This document shows positions 21,625-33,914 of a stretch of DNA of 64,000 nt, in pieces. The translations under genes and the position numbers were made by a program. The notes beneath the pieces were generated by a model that made no database searches, was not told the origin of the DNA, and saw only the letters and a list, made by a program, of their open reading frames with translations. Positions within the stretch are counted from its first letter, which is position 1, and every line of letters starts with the position of its first letter. This stretch comes from Diadema setosum (lineage: Eukaryota > Echinodermata > Echinoidea > Diadematoida > Diadematidae): positions 15,780,617 to 15,844,616 of the forward strand of contig NC_092700.1 of NCBI RefSeq assembly GCF_964275005.1. The letters run 5' to 3'.

Positions 21625-23257
21625 TAAATCATCTTGTCAATTTTCACTACGCATCCAGTCATACTTTGCACACCACTCAAGTGAATACTCTTTGAACATT
21701 AGCTTACTTTCAGTACTTTGTTTCAAATGCGGTATTTATTGCATCAATACCAATGAGAATAGTACTGTACAAATGAAGTAGCAAACAAACGTGTACATAA
21801 GCATTCCTCAGAAGCAAGACCAATACAAAAACAAAAGTAACCAAACAAACCGGTATTTACATTAATCTATTTCTTTCATGAGATCATTATGCTATCGTGA
21901 ATCAATGACCTCACATAGGAATTCATGCAAGCAAAAACCAGATATAAGTACAGGACATGATCCACTCAAAGAAAAGAATGCTGGAGCTCCTACTGCTATT
22001 TAATAGTGAAACATCTTAGTTCTCTTTACAAATTAGTTATGAATATTGTTCCAATTCTTTGATTCAGCAAGATCCCTGACTCCTAATATACGAAAACCTT
22101 AAGAAGTTTCTCCACAAGTTCAAAGCATACCAAAATAAAAAAAGATTGGGTTGACAATTGTTCCCAAAACCACTGTTATCTCAAACTTTGCACTGTATTT
22201 AGTACCAAAGCACTGCTTTGGAAAGGAAAGAGGTTATAAACAATTTTTCAGTATCAACAACAACAAAAAAAAAAAATCATACATAAACATTACTGAAGGT
22301 GACTGATGTATATTAAACTCCTGCCTCACACTTGTTAAGTACCTCACACCTCTAACAAAAAAAAAAAAAAAATCACATTATCATGATATCATATTGCTCA
22401 TGAATTTGAGGGGGTATTTTAATCCATAAGATTTTGTATCTTTGTTAAAAAACATGCTGCCATGAAAATGCATTGCTTGACATTGGCAGGCATTCTTCAC
22501 AAATAAACATTACAGAAATACATTACTTTTATGAAATACAATCTAACTTGCTCAAAAATGGTTTTTTGATTCACGAGATCTGAATGATTTGAATACAAAA
22601 TGCTGCCATGGCAACACACTACTTGGACACTATCTAAAAGTTACTTTTCGTATAGATTTTGGTATTAATTAGCTGATGCCGCAAGGCATTGAAAGTCTCA
22701 GGAAAATGCAAAATCCATACACCCGAGTATATTTTTACAGTATGCAACCTTTAGTTTTTTAGTTCCTGGTATAATCTACCGTAATGTAGGAGGTATATAA
22801 TTTATACGGTTGGGAATATTAGCAATAGAATCATGACTGTGATGAAATTGTCCATACATTACGTACGTGTAGACTTTCTATACAACAGCATGTTACACCT
22901 GGAACTTCTGTAAATGGTACCCAGCATCTGAACAATTATGCGCCAGCTCCTTTTATTTTATATGAACTTCTCATATCGATTTAATACAAGGTTCATGATC
23001 AGACGTCTAATGGACATAGAACTAAGGAATAATTCCTCTGTATAGCAGCTCACTTACAGTACCTGGCAAGCAAGACATAGGAAATGGCGGGATTGAGGAT
23101 ATGAAACTGTAGCAGGGTTTTAGTGTAGATTCTCTCCGCCCCCTCCCTTCATCCGCATTGTATACCAACTTGCTGAGGAAATATCATGTTATGAATGTCT
23201 CCCAAGAAGTCAACTTACCGAACACAGATGGACTCAAAGCACTGATCCATGTCACGG

Positions 23258-25160
23258 ATAATTGATGGCTATAATGTTCAGACATTTAAGGTTGACTCTC
23301 AGCATTCTAGACTGTGAGACCTAGGGAAGCTTCTAAGCAACTAAGCAATCGTCTTTTATCATCCTACCTACCAACGAGATTAGAAAACGCAACGAGTTAG
23401 AATCGGTTGTAACAAGTGAAAAAACAATAGTCGTGTAAATGCATGATACCAAAAGTGTCTCTTCATCACCGAGCATGCCCAATGCATGCCCATGCCCATG
23501 CCCATTCGTCAGGCCCAAAATGAGGTGAAGTAGCTCAACAAACATGCTGCAATCTTAACCTAACCATGACTCTCCAGCACCAAACATTTTTCCACTGCAT
23601 TTTCTGGTCCAATTATATATTCTGTCAAGCACAATGTCATTACGAACACACATTCAAATTTTTGAGTAGGGTAGGTCACATTTCTCTTCCCACAAGACTG
23701 TTGCAAATTGCACTTTCAAACTATATACTCGTCAATGTATTGTCAAGCAGTTACCTGGATATAATCGACCTTCCTATCTCATATGGGCAGTGTCCTTCAC
23801 ATAAAAGAGTACCATCTCTACAAGGCTTATTTGATTGCTAAAATGACGATCAAATAGTGCTGCTAAACTTTGTCATGGTGGTAAACAAAGTTTGTTAATA
23901 TTTCGTATTCAATTCAATTCAATTCAATAGAACATTTATTTCCAGATCAATTCGTGTAACAGCAGTAACAATTCAGTAATGACAAACTGGAGGTGACAAC
24001 TCAGTAAGCACAGCTTGAAGTGAGTGCACCTTTAACATTTGAAAATGTAGTTGAATCTGATTGAAACATATCTAAAAAGACATTTTTTTTTAATATACAC
24101 GTGTACATATTTACAAGACGAGGTACAGTTACACAAGAGATTAAAGCTAGGGATGCAGGAGGGAGAACAGATAGGAAGAAGGAAAAAGAGAAAGAAAAGA
24201 AAAGAGAAGAAAGAAAAAATACATTAAGGAGAGGCAAAGAGAACCTAAAACACACTTGTAATACTAAAACAAACAAGGCAACATTGTACATACATGTACA
24301 TGTATTTCATTTTAGTATAATCAAGAGAAATTTAGCAGCCCTCACTATAAACTACCTTATATGGATGAATACAACTTTTTCTTGAGTCTTATCTTAAAAC
24401 AATTGTGAGATGGTGCATTTCTTATGTCTTTAGATAAATTGTTCCATTTCTTGGGGCCCATAAAACGAATATTATGTTGGTGAGACATGGTTCTGGGTCT
24501 GGGCAAATGCATTAATGACGAGGAGCGTGTATTGTAATTATGCACATTCTGATTGATATCTATCTACTTGGACACTAACTAAAAGTTACTTTTCGTATAG
24601 ATTTTGGTATTAATTAGCTGATGCCGCAAGGTATTGAAACTCCCAGGAAAATGCAAAATTCATACACTCGAGTATATTTTTACAGTATGCAACCTTTAGT
24701 TTTTTAGTTCCTGGTATAATCTACGGTAATATGGGAGGTATAATAAATCATACAGTTGTGAATATTAGCAATAGAATCATGTGATAAAATTATTCACACA
24801 TTTCGTGCGTGTAGACTTTCTATACAGCAGGATGTTACACCTGGAACTTCTGTAAATGGTACCCAGCAGCAGCATCTGAATAACTGGGACCGATTTAATA
24901 CAAGGTTCATGATCAGATTTCAAATGGACATAGAATTAGGGAATGATACCTATGTATACCAGCTCACTACAGTATCTGGCAAGCAAGACATGGCGGCATT
25001 AGGGATATGAAACTCGGAAGTGTAGCAGGGTTTTAGTGTAGATTCCCCCAACCTCATTGTATGCCATCCATCTCGCTGAGGAAATCTCACGTTATGGATG
25101 TCTCCCAAGGAGTCAACTTACAGAACACAGATTGCTTCAAGGCATTGATTGATGTCACGG
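23258..25160. repeat. Third, internally deleted copy of the tandem unit (C)
   Basis: 23258-24560 is nearly identical to the head of unit B, including the LINE fragment. At about 24560 it jumps to a diverged copy of the unit tail (from TATCTACTTGGACAC) that runs to gtcacgg at 25160. The receptor, satellite and transposons are all missing. The tail part differs from the A and B tails far more than those differ from each other, so it is probably the older original right end. Confidence 0.88.
23909..24560 (-). mobile_element. LINE 3' fragment, copy in C
   Basis: Same insertion as 13285-14112, carried along by duplication, with a few more ATTCAA-type units in its tail. Its upstream part is cut off by the deletion joint of C near 24560. 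Confidence 0.8.
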
Positions 25161-27205
25161 ATAACAAATACAGATACCAAACAAAGACGACCGCCGGCTT
25201 TCGGCTTTGAAGGCTTGACTATGTGAAAAAGCGAGAAGAGTACTGAGCGATTATTTTTATTCTTATTCATGCTTCCCATAAGTTACGAAAAATAACGTTC
25301 AAAAGGGTGTGTCTTTTACAACAATAGGAAAGAAGACACACTTTTTGTCTGCAATTAAGATGAGAAGAAAAAGCAGTAGTAGGTCTGTAGTCATTTTAAT
25401 AGTATGAGCATTTCTCATTAATGACACCTTGTGCTATGGCTGACTTTTAAATCAATTTTACTCTTTCTCTCAGTACAAAATGTACTTGTAAGATCGGAAC
25501 TGATGATCCACTTTTTAACAAACATGTCGGGAGAAAAATAAAACAGATACATATTTCATTTCATTTATTTTCATATTTCTCAATGTAATAATAAAAAAAA
25601 ATGCATCAAATGTAACAAAATTGAATAATACATGATGTCCAACTAGGAGACATACATAGAATACTGTAAACATATAACACATAGTGGTTATGTGCACACG
25701 TAATATGTACAGACGGAGACAACTGATCGAAAAAAAAATTATCAGCTATGTGCATCTTCACCCCTCTGTACTTATATTCTCATTCTCTCTTACTGATATT
25801 TTGCTTCTTTTCCTGTCAGTGCTGTTATAAGCGCTGATTCAAGCTAATTATGAAGTCGTGTATACGTGATATGGACTCAGCGAAGATATACGTCTTCAGT
25901 AAATCGAATCAGAATCCAATCGGCTTCCCCAACAGTACACTTAGATTATTTTCATTGTCGAGACTCTGGGGAGTTACGTGCTCAATCTACGTCTTTAGAC
26001 TGTAATTTCTTTAAATTTTCAAATTCTTTACACATTTTAATTATGTGTTATATTAATGCTATGTCAATTTAAGTGTCATATTAATGTTATCTGTGTCAAA
26101 GTATTACATAATCTATGACTTTCTTCAACTGCCATAATTTCTCGTCTTTAATAGTTGTCGTCTTTTGATTGATTCACGATTGACCTGTGATCCCCCTCAA
26201 TGAGATATACGTAAAACATGATGTGAACTAATGATTTAAATGAAAAGATCCAAGTGCATAATAACTACACACAACACATAGGCCTGCATATTTAAAAATC
26301 CAGAGACTCACCTAATTTAAGTACTTGTTGGTAAAAAATTTAAGTGTATGCTTGATTTCAGCATGTCTAGATATATCTGAAATTCTACATATTTATATAA
26401 AGGTAGATAAACACGATGAATTTTGACATGGGAGAATGCAAATACAACTGGAATATATTTTATACAGACAGCTGAAAATTGATCGGGGAGGAATATGAAT
26501 AAAGAACTTGATAGCAAACTAAGTCCACTTGTCGTAATTTGAGATATTTGAGATTAAAGATGTTGAAAAAGATAAAATGAAATATGGGATACTTTCAGTC
26601 ATGACTTCAAGAATATTCCTTGTTTCATAACAAACGAGGTATTGTTAGAAATGTTAAATGGTGCTCTATCTGATGATGGAAATATCGTACAAAGGATTGA
26701 AAATGGCACTTAAACCATTTTCCTATCAATTTCTTCAGTGCAGTGTTATTAATAAAGGAGCTTACAACTTCTCGGGTGATCAATCACACTTTCATGGCCA
26801 TTCAAACTGGAATGCAAGTCAAACATAATGTTTGCAGTGAAATGAAGTGTGACATCTTTCACATTTTCGTGACCTATGTAAATATTTTTCTGCCATTTCC
26901 TATCTGCAACCATAATTAAACAATAGGACACTTTGTAGAGCTTTGCTAATGCCCTTTGAGATTATTATCTCATTTTGCAGAGAAACTTAACCGCCCTTTT
27001 ACATGACAATATCTTTGAAACAGGTTAAATGCCTCAAAATAAAAGAAAATAATAAAATCACAGTTAAACATCTAGTGTGCACTTTTAGAAGATGTTAATG
27101 GGAAAAGTTACGTAAGCTGGCCAACAGAATATGATATGAATATTTAAGGTAAACTTCAACTCTTCCTATTATATCTTGCGATGGAACGTGAAAGCTTACT
27201 GTTTC
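25161..27205. other. Intergenic stretch downstream of GPCR-3
   Basis: No gene recognised. Parts are diverged versions of the intergenic sequence around the other receptors: the block near 26225-26260 (AATGATTTAAATGAAAAGATC) recurs at 32650, 51030, 56620 and 61615, and the block at 27085-27180 (ACAGAATATGATATGAATATTTAAGG) resembles the 3' flanks of GPCR-4 and GPCR-7. Confidence 0.55.
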
Positions 27206-28618
27206 TTAGACATCGACATTGTAGATTGTCGAATCTGTATCCCCTGTTATCTTTTCGCTGAACAAAGCTGTTCTCCTCGATGTGCTAGTTTTCGATATGA
27301 ATAATTCTCGTATTGCCTTGCGGAATTCAGGATTCCGAATAGTGTAAATAACAGGATTCGCGCAAGAATTACAGAAGCCTAGAACAACTACAGCAAAATA
27401 AAGAGGACTGTACAAGTAGGACGATGGCAGAACACGAAGGTTGTACAAGAAATATCCAGTCTGTGTTGGTGTCCATGATATGAGGAAAACGACGACAACA
27501 ACGAACAGAATCTTGAGAACACTCTTCCTAGCCACAAGGTACTTTGCTGACGGGTTTAACTTATTGCCCTTTGAATTTTCTCCCAACCTCCGGCCGGATT
27601 GTCGATGGAGGACCAGTGCAGTGAGAGCCTGAGCTACAAGCATGATGAAAGCCGGAATGAGAAACTGAACGAGGTAAAGCATAATGCCTGAGATAATCTG
27701 GGCAATTCTTGACTGAAATACTTCAGTGCATTTGTTGCCCTTCGCACTAGCCACAAAGAACAAGAAAACGTTTGCCAAAAACGCGGCCATCCATGTCAAG
27801 GCAACAACTTTGCCAACTCTCTGCCGTGTAACAAGACGCTTGAAATGAAGAGGATGGGCAATCGCAATGTATCTCTCTATTGGAATCAAGGCCAGAATGA
27901 AGATGGAGGCATCCACTGAGACCCACATGGGCATCGATGTGTAAACTACCTGGCAGTAGACATCTCCTAACCATGTTTCAGGAACCCTGAGTGGCGTAGG
28001 CAGCGGGACCATGAACACTGACGTCAAGAAATCCGCAGCGGCCAGAGCACCAATCAGTGCATCAGTTGACCGGCAAGTGTGGCGCCTCTGCAGTACCACC
28101 AAAATTACGACAAGGTTTCCAACTATTCCTAGCATGGACATTACTAGCTGCGGAATCGTCACCCATGTCCATGTAACTGACTGCCACTTCCAAAGATCGA
28201 CTGTTTCTTTTTCATTTTGCGCGGTAAAATTTTGCGTACTAATCTCAGTTGTTTCTGTAGAGAATCCTGTCAGATTTTCACAGGTGATTTCTAAAACATT
28301 AGAATCCTTTTCTGGAAATAGCTTGATAAGTCGGTTTCTGTCGTGGCATGGAGCTGTTCCGATATGTACATAGCTCTTTTTGAACTGAGTAGAAAGTAAA
28401 TCATTGTCTAAAGGCTGCGCGTGCGTCGTCAAACTTTTGTTGGTGAACTCAATATGTGAATGACGTTTAGAATTAGCAACTGATGTCCTAACAGTGTTTA
28501 GGGTAGAGGATTGCACCGTTGTTACACTAGTCCTGATTGGTTGAGCTGTAACCGTAAGATGAACCGTTCCAGATATGACAAGGCAAATTATCGTCAGGGT
28601 TGTCAGTATCCTCATCAT
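27206..28618 (-). CDS. GPCR-3: class A seven-transmembrane receptor, intact
   Basis: 470 residues in one exon. Signal peptide 1-25, ectodomain to about 145 with sequons at N60, N115 and N130 and two cysteines (C91, C113) that GPCR-1 lacks and that could form an extra disulfide. The 7TM core keeps the same register as GPCR-1: ERY at 248-250, SWTPTQ at 381-386, NPVIY at 421-425, and the TM3/loop 2 cysteine pair. The tail ends IYNVDV. The start is one of two adjacent ATGs (28618 or 28615) behind the acceptor CTTTTGCAG (exon from 28631). In-frame codons further upstream would lie in the intron. Predicted intron 1 is 28632-30034. Ligand unknown. Arrangement and orientation match its neighbours. 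Confidence 0.93.
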   Translation of the reverse strand: MMRILTTLTIICLVISGTVHLTVTAQPIRTSVTTVQSSTLNTVRTSVANSKRHSHIEFTNKSLTTHAQPLDNDLLSTQFKKSYVHIGTAPCHDRNRLIKLFPEKDSNVLEITCENLTGFSTETTEISTQNFTAQNEKETVDLWKWQSVTWTWVTIPQLVMSMLGIVGNLVVILVVLQRRHTCRSTDALIGALAAADFLTSVFMVPLPTPLRVPETWLGDVYCQVVYTSMPMWVSVDASIFILALIPIERYIAIAHPLHFKRLVTRQRVGKVVALTWMAAFLANVFLFFVASAKGNKCTEVFQSRIAQIISGIMLYLVQFLIPAFIMLVAQALTALVLHRQSGRRLGENSKGNKLNPSAKYLVARKSVLKILFVVVVVFLISWTPTQTGYFLYNLRVLPSSYLYSPLYFAVVVLGFCNSCANPVIYTIRNPEFRKAIRELFISKTSTSRRTALFSEKITGDTDSTIYNVDV

Positions 28619-29245
28619 TGTTCTTCTTGTCCTGCAAAAGACATGACATCGTAGAATGGATATGTGAAGTTGATTCATCTTTTGTGCTGTCTGAGGTTCA
28701 ATAAAGTGCATTATGACTGTCAACATGACTGTGAAAATATGATTAAGTTGTACAAACAGACGAAGTTTCATCAAAATCGAAAAATAGACATCTATGGCAT
28801 TTTAAGATGACAACTTTAAGCAGGGAAGTGGGACGCCCACCTCCCTGGTTTAAGATGCAGTTACAGTATGAAAATGTATGCAAATCAGAGGATATAATGT
28901 AAACAACTAACAAGTCTTCTTTTGACCCATTAACAAATCATTTTTGTTAATGGATCAATTATAGAAGAAATATGGTGAGACAAAACCTTAATCTTCCATA
29001 CAATATCGTTTCTTTGCGGTACGAAGTAATTAGTTGTTACTCTTTGGAAATTTGGTTGCTAATTCAATATTTTGGGTTTTTAACACCTAGTTATCAAGCC
29101 TTGGGAGAGTTTTAAGGTCATAAAGTATTGATCAAAACCACTAATGTTTGGTAAATAGTATTACGAAAAATACTATTCTCCCATTAATACCTGTAAAACT
29201 TTGTATTCCATTATATTTCATCTCCGAGGTTTTTAAGGTTTTGGA

Positions 29246-29373
29246 TTAAACGCAACTTTGCGTTTAAACGCAATTCCTGTCAGCAACACTCTTGCGTTTA
29301 AACGCAAAGTTGCAAGAGATTTGGAAGACTTGCATTTGATTTTTGGAGTTACGTTTAAACGCAAAGTTTGTAG
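29246..29373. repeat. Cluster of GCGTTTAAACGC palindromes
   Basis: GTTTAAACGCAA words occur at about 29259, 29294 and 29352. The first two form a larger inverted repeat: CAACTTTGCGTTTAAACGC facing GCGTTTAAACGCAAAGTTG. The third lacks the left half. It lies in intron 1 of GPCR-3. Probably the remnant of a foldback DNA element. Confidence 0.6.
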
Positions 29374-30034
29374 CAACGGGACCCAGGCTAGGTTGTCGTA
29401 ATTTTTATCATTTAATTTGGAGAGCATTTTTTTTTTATCTCTCCTTTAAGATAAGCTTAGAATTGAAATCGCTATATATATTCTTAAATTAATTATCGCC
29501 AAATTTAGAACAGGCTACTAAAAATCTATATCTAGCTATCAAATTCCCCCCCCCCCCAAAAAAAAGCTATCTTTTGGTGGCCCAATCGGGCAGCCTAAAT
29601 TCAGCATGAAATTTATGTCATCTTTCATGTAGGACCGAAACATTTCTTTGTCGGGAAAAAGAAAAGAAAAGAAATTGTTAGTTACTAATTAGAATTATTA
29701 AAAAAAAAAAAATGAGCCTGGTATAGATGTCATATACTAACTTAATGACACTACAACCAGGTTGTAGAAGAATTTAACATAATTCATTTAGAGGTGATAT
29801 GCCTAGCTCCTTCCTCATTTCAAAAGCACCGTGAGTTTGATTTTAAGGCAGTAAATATATCAAACACTATATCTAAACACCTGATAGTGTATGTGAACAC
29901 TACCAATAGGATCATGCTATGGTCTAGTGATATAAGGAAGACATTACTTAAGAGGAGTGGAAAACTAGGCTATGACATATTTCATTCCGTTTTGGTTCAG
30001 AGCAGGCTTGAGTATTGTATGTGGCAAACCTTAC

Positions 30035-30205
30035 CCGAAGCAGCTGAAGCCCTCAGTACAGAAAAAGCAGTATCAGCAGTTCACGTAAATCCGCACTTCG
30101 CTGAAATGATGCATTCGAACTGAATCTCTTTAGGCTTAAATATATACATGTAGTTACCGTCAAACAATGCGCATGAGCAGAATATTGGTTGAATCCAACC
30201 AATGA
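30035..30205 (-). promoter_or_regulatory. Promoter module and exon 1 of GPCR-3 (predicted)
   Basis: Minus strand: ATTGGTTGGATTCAACCAAT, which is two CCAAT boxes facing each other in a near-perfect palindrome, then GCTCATGCGCATTG, then the strongest TATA of the set (TATATATTTAAG), then CAGTTCGAATG. The exon ends CTTCGG before GTAAGG (donor at 30034). The upstream ORF at 30073-30114 has 13 codons and ends IYVNC and stop; here the short ORF has lost its own ATG but is joined in frame to an earlier one. Confidence 0.65.
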
Positions 30206-31340
30206 TGTTACATGCGTATTACCACTGACATACCCATACACACATTATACAAACATAGCACAGCAAGAACGAAATCACTCATACACCATAGCACTGTGAA
30301 GATTCTGACTAAATCAGCTTTCCATAATTTGACAATGGCTTTACTATTAAATGAAGCTTATCCGCAGGGACCTGTGTAAGCAAAGCGAAACAAGACACTC
30401 GCAAAAAAATCTGTCACTATTAAAATACATCAGGAATGATATATACGTGATGCCGTTGTTTTTTATTTGAGTTATAGGTAGTTTCTCATGAATGTAATTC
30501 ATTTCTTAAAGTGATCAATTGACGTTTATGTTCTTTTTTTGTCACACTTGAAATGGGAGAAATCAACAAAGCATGAAAATACAAAAAAAACAACAATTAA
30601 TTCAATGTGTAAACGTACATTAAACCCGTCATTGCAGTATAAAGCAATTAAGTCTAATTGAGTAACTGTGAAAAATCGGGAAAAGTTAAGTATTTTTTTT
30701 CCTGCGGAAAACATAAATAGTAACATTAATTATCCTCTCCAAATGTTATCTTGACGGACAATAGGTAATTTTTAATCAATGTTACGTTGGCGTTTCTGAC
30801 GTTCCTCAAAGAATCTTAACATCTCTCTACTTGGTGTTAATATAAGATTGTTTCGTGATTCGATTGAAATAAAGCCAGAAAAGTCATAAAGAATACAATG
30901 TGATTATCATAATATGGAATATAGTTGTTATGATATATATGATTATGATTGAGATCTGTATTGGTACTTACGCAAAGCTTAACACAGGTACAAGAATATT
31001 CAATTGCTTGAACCGTGAGAAAAAGGCAAAAGTTTATGTCTTTCGCAAATGTAGGAAGTAATATGTAAATTTTGTTTAAAAACAGATGAAATAAAACACT
31101 AGCATTAGTATGAATGTTATGCATTAGTTAAGCTTTGCTTCTTCTGCCTTCACACATGTCAGTACACCTGTAATAAAAATTACAATCTTCCGATTCAAGA
31201 TATTCATGTTGTAATGTACGTCACACTGTCTGGGCAAAACGAAATCGAAACTGCTTCCCCAGAAGTAGATACATGTACTAAGATACAGCACTGTTGTTAA
31301 AACTGTGCCCACTAGGTGCTTATTCTATATAGGTTGAATA

Positions 31341-32047
31341 TGTGACCCTGCACCACAAAACAAACAAAAAGTCGCCAAATATGAATTTTTAGTTAAGACC
31401 ATATTCTGAAAGAGCAGACTTTAAGCTTTGAAATGATTTATATATTCATGTCAAATCAAATGGACATTCCTAACCTATCTAGATACTGGAAAGAGAGCAC
31501 AAACTCAGGAAAAGCGTGAACTGAGAAAAGTGGCTCTTAAAGTGTACAAGTGTCTATTCATGCGCTTAATCTTTACCAAACCATGCTGGCTGTGCGATGA
31601 ATGGGACAAAATCAGGAAGTAAACCACCCGAGTAACAACAATGAAGGGATTATCATATTAAAGTGAAATCTAGCATGCCTCATAAGCACATTCTGTCCAT
31701 AATTAATGCAAACTTTCAAATCAGTAGCGCTATCCTTTCAAACGTTATTACAGTTGAAAATGAAGAGTGTGTACAAGGTGTTTTTTTTTTTCAGAAATGA
31801 AAAGGGACTCTAAAGACACACCTAATCACACTATTCTACCAAAAATGTTCGAGATAAACTGCTAAAAAAACACACTTTCCCGCCCATTTTATGACCCCAA
31901 AATCAAAAGTAATGTAAAAGAATACTAGCTCTTTCAGGAAATATCTAAAAGCCAAGATCGGTTAGGTTGACCCATTTCACTTATTTTCAGTCCTCACGCA
32001 AAAACAGTTTGTGCGAATTTTTGTTCGTTTTGTGATGCACGGTCACA
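31341..32047. mobile_element. 707 bp MITE with TGTGACC ends
   Basis: Left end TGTGACCCTGCACCACAAAA and right end TGTGACCGTGCATCACAAAA (minus strand), flanked by TA on both sides. The inverted match continues through AACAAAAA. No transposase frame. A more diverged relative lies at about 33915-34531. TA duplication suggests a Tc1/mariner-type origin. Confidence 0.8.
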
Positions 32048-32106
32048 TATAATATGTGTACAAGATTTGATTACTTCTTTAATGTAATGTTAGTTTGGGG
32101 ATTTAA

Positions 32107-32565
32107 AGGAGACCTCCGGATGATTTTCAGATTTTTACATTTAAACAACTATAGATTAGTTATACTGAGGACAGAGTTTCAGAATTTGTGATAATTGGGA
32201 TAAAGAAGAAGAATATTTTCAAAATTTAGAACAAATTGCAATGAACAAGGATGATGACATGGCAGAGTCACCATAAGAATGCATGAGTTGGGGCTCAAGG
32301 AAACAGAACAAAAGAAGAAGGCATGCATAGATTATACACAGGTGAACTTGCAAGCAAGCGCTATTGTAATGGAATTACACTGCTAAATTACTGAAATATG
32401 TGAACCTCCTATGTCATCATCCTTGTTCAGTGTAATTTGTTTAAGTTTTTTCAAAGTATTGTTTCTCTGCTTAAGAACCACAATAAATTTCACAAATCTA
32501 TACATCGAGTTGTCAATTTATGTACTACATGATGTGAAATTATTAAAATCGTCTGGAATGTCCCT
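32107..32565. mobile_element. 459 bp foldback MITE with TTAA target sites
   Basis: TTAA flanks both sides (32103-32106 and 32566-32569). Ends are AGGAGACCTCCGGATGATTT and, inverted, AGGGACATTCCAGACGATTT. The inverted repeat resumes further inside: GAACAAGGATGATGACAT near 32242 faces ATGTCATCATCCTTGTTC near 32411. TTAA targeting is typical of piggyBac and Kolobok groups; I cannot choose between them. Confidence 0.8.
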
Positions 32566-33339
32566 TTAATGTTTGTTGTTATCACTGGCATCAAGACTCA
32601 GACACACACTTCAATGGAGCCCGAGGAAAACATATTGTGAACTACTGATTTTAATGAAAGATCTAGAATATATAATGGCAAAAGATAACACATGCTAAGA
32701 TAAAAATTCAGCGTCTCAAAGAAATCGAATATTTGTTAATCGACATCAAAATGAATACTTATATCAACGCTGTCTTAATATGTATCTCAGTTTCTACGTG
32801 TTTATATAAACGTAGATAAACATGTTTGTATATGTGGGAAATGCACTTACAATTGAAGTAAAAATTGATTATCGCGGTATAATACATTAAAATTCAATTC
32901 ATTTTTTTTCCGACAGACATTTCAATTTCTTTGGTAGCAGAGAATAAAGGTTCATTAGCAAAACAAATCAAACTGAGAAGAGTATACAATAATTGAGGAA
33001 CCTCATAGTAATTAGACATTGCAAATGTAAAATACAAAATGCAGTGTCCTATAGTTAAAGTGCTAAATGGTCTTTAAGGTGATCTATGTCACTTTTATTT
33101 TCAGTCAAATTTAAACGCCTGCAAAATGATTTAAAAGCTTCTGACTTTTTTCAACCTGCATCAATAATAGAATAATATGACACCGTGTAGAACTTTCGAG
33201 AAGGCGCTTTGAAGTATCTCTGTGATTCAATTAATTGTTCTACTGATGTTCATCTGCAGAGGGGCCAATATCCTACAAGCTTTGACTTTTTAGTGGGCGT
33301 CTCCATGTTTGCACATTGCATATTGTTTACTTCACTTTG

Positions 33340-33668
33340 CAGGGCCGGCGCAGCCTTGGGGGCCGTGGGGGCTCGGGCCCCTACACTTTCTGTGCACCAT
33401 ACAAAGGAATACATAAGGTGTTATCCCTTTGGGCCCCGACACTTTTTTCAACCCGGAAGTACGTAAGTGGCACTAAAATAGAAATAGATAGAGATCTTGA
33501 AGTATGGCGGCGGTAAGGTTATGTGTTTTCTCTGAAGACCTCTTTTCTATAACACCCGGAAATGGGAGGGGAGAGAATGAGCTGGGCTTTTTTTTTTTAA
33601 TTTTGCTTATTAGCTCATGAAACCCGGAAGTGGGTCCCCACACTTTTGAAAACACTGCGCCGGCCCTG
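33340..33668. mobile_element. 329 bp MITE with CAGGGCCGGCGCAG ends
   Basis: Perfect 14 bp terminal inverted repeats CAGGGCCGGCGCAG, flanked by the direct repeat CTTTG at 33335-33339 and 33669-33673. The interior is GC-rich and contains repeated ACCCGGAAGT words. CAGGG ends are common in hAT elements, but the flanking duplication seen here is 5 bp, not the usual 8. Confidence 0.85.
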
Positions 33669-33914
33669 CTTTGATCACTTGAATGTTCATGTCAATGAAC
33701 AATTATGAAGTTCCACTGTTGTTGTATAATCTTTTCATTTTACATTGTCTTGCCAACCTTATTCTTTGCTGCGAAAGAAAGTAATAAGTAAATGTTTGTG
33801 TCAAAAAACGAAATGAAATGATTTGGAATTGAATTGAACTGAAAGTTAATGCCTCATTACAAACATAAACACGTACGCGACAACACACAAACAAATCAAA
33901 CATACTTAACCCTC

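Larger units (their letters stand above)
12634..23257. repeat. Tandem segmental duplication, unit B
   Basis: 10.62 kb copy of 3283-12633. Compared with A it has gained a LINE 3' fragment (13285-14112), a 448 bp MITE (16040-16487), a 599 bp MITE (21026-21624) and a longer GAATT tract. It has lost about 600 bp that include the 3' end of the receptor gene. These changes roughly account for the length difference. Its head (to about 13930) and tail (from about 21660) are nearly identical to C and to the A tail respectively, while the middle is more diverged from A. Confidence 0.93.
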
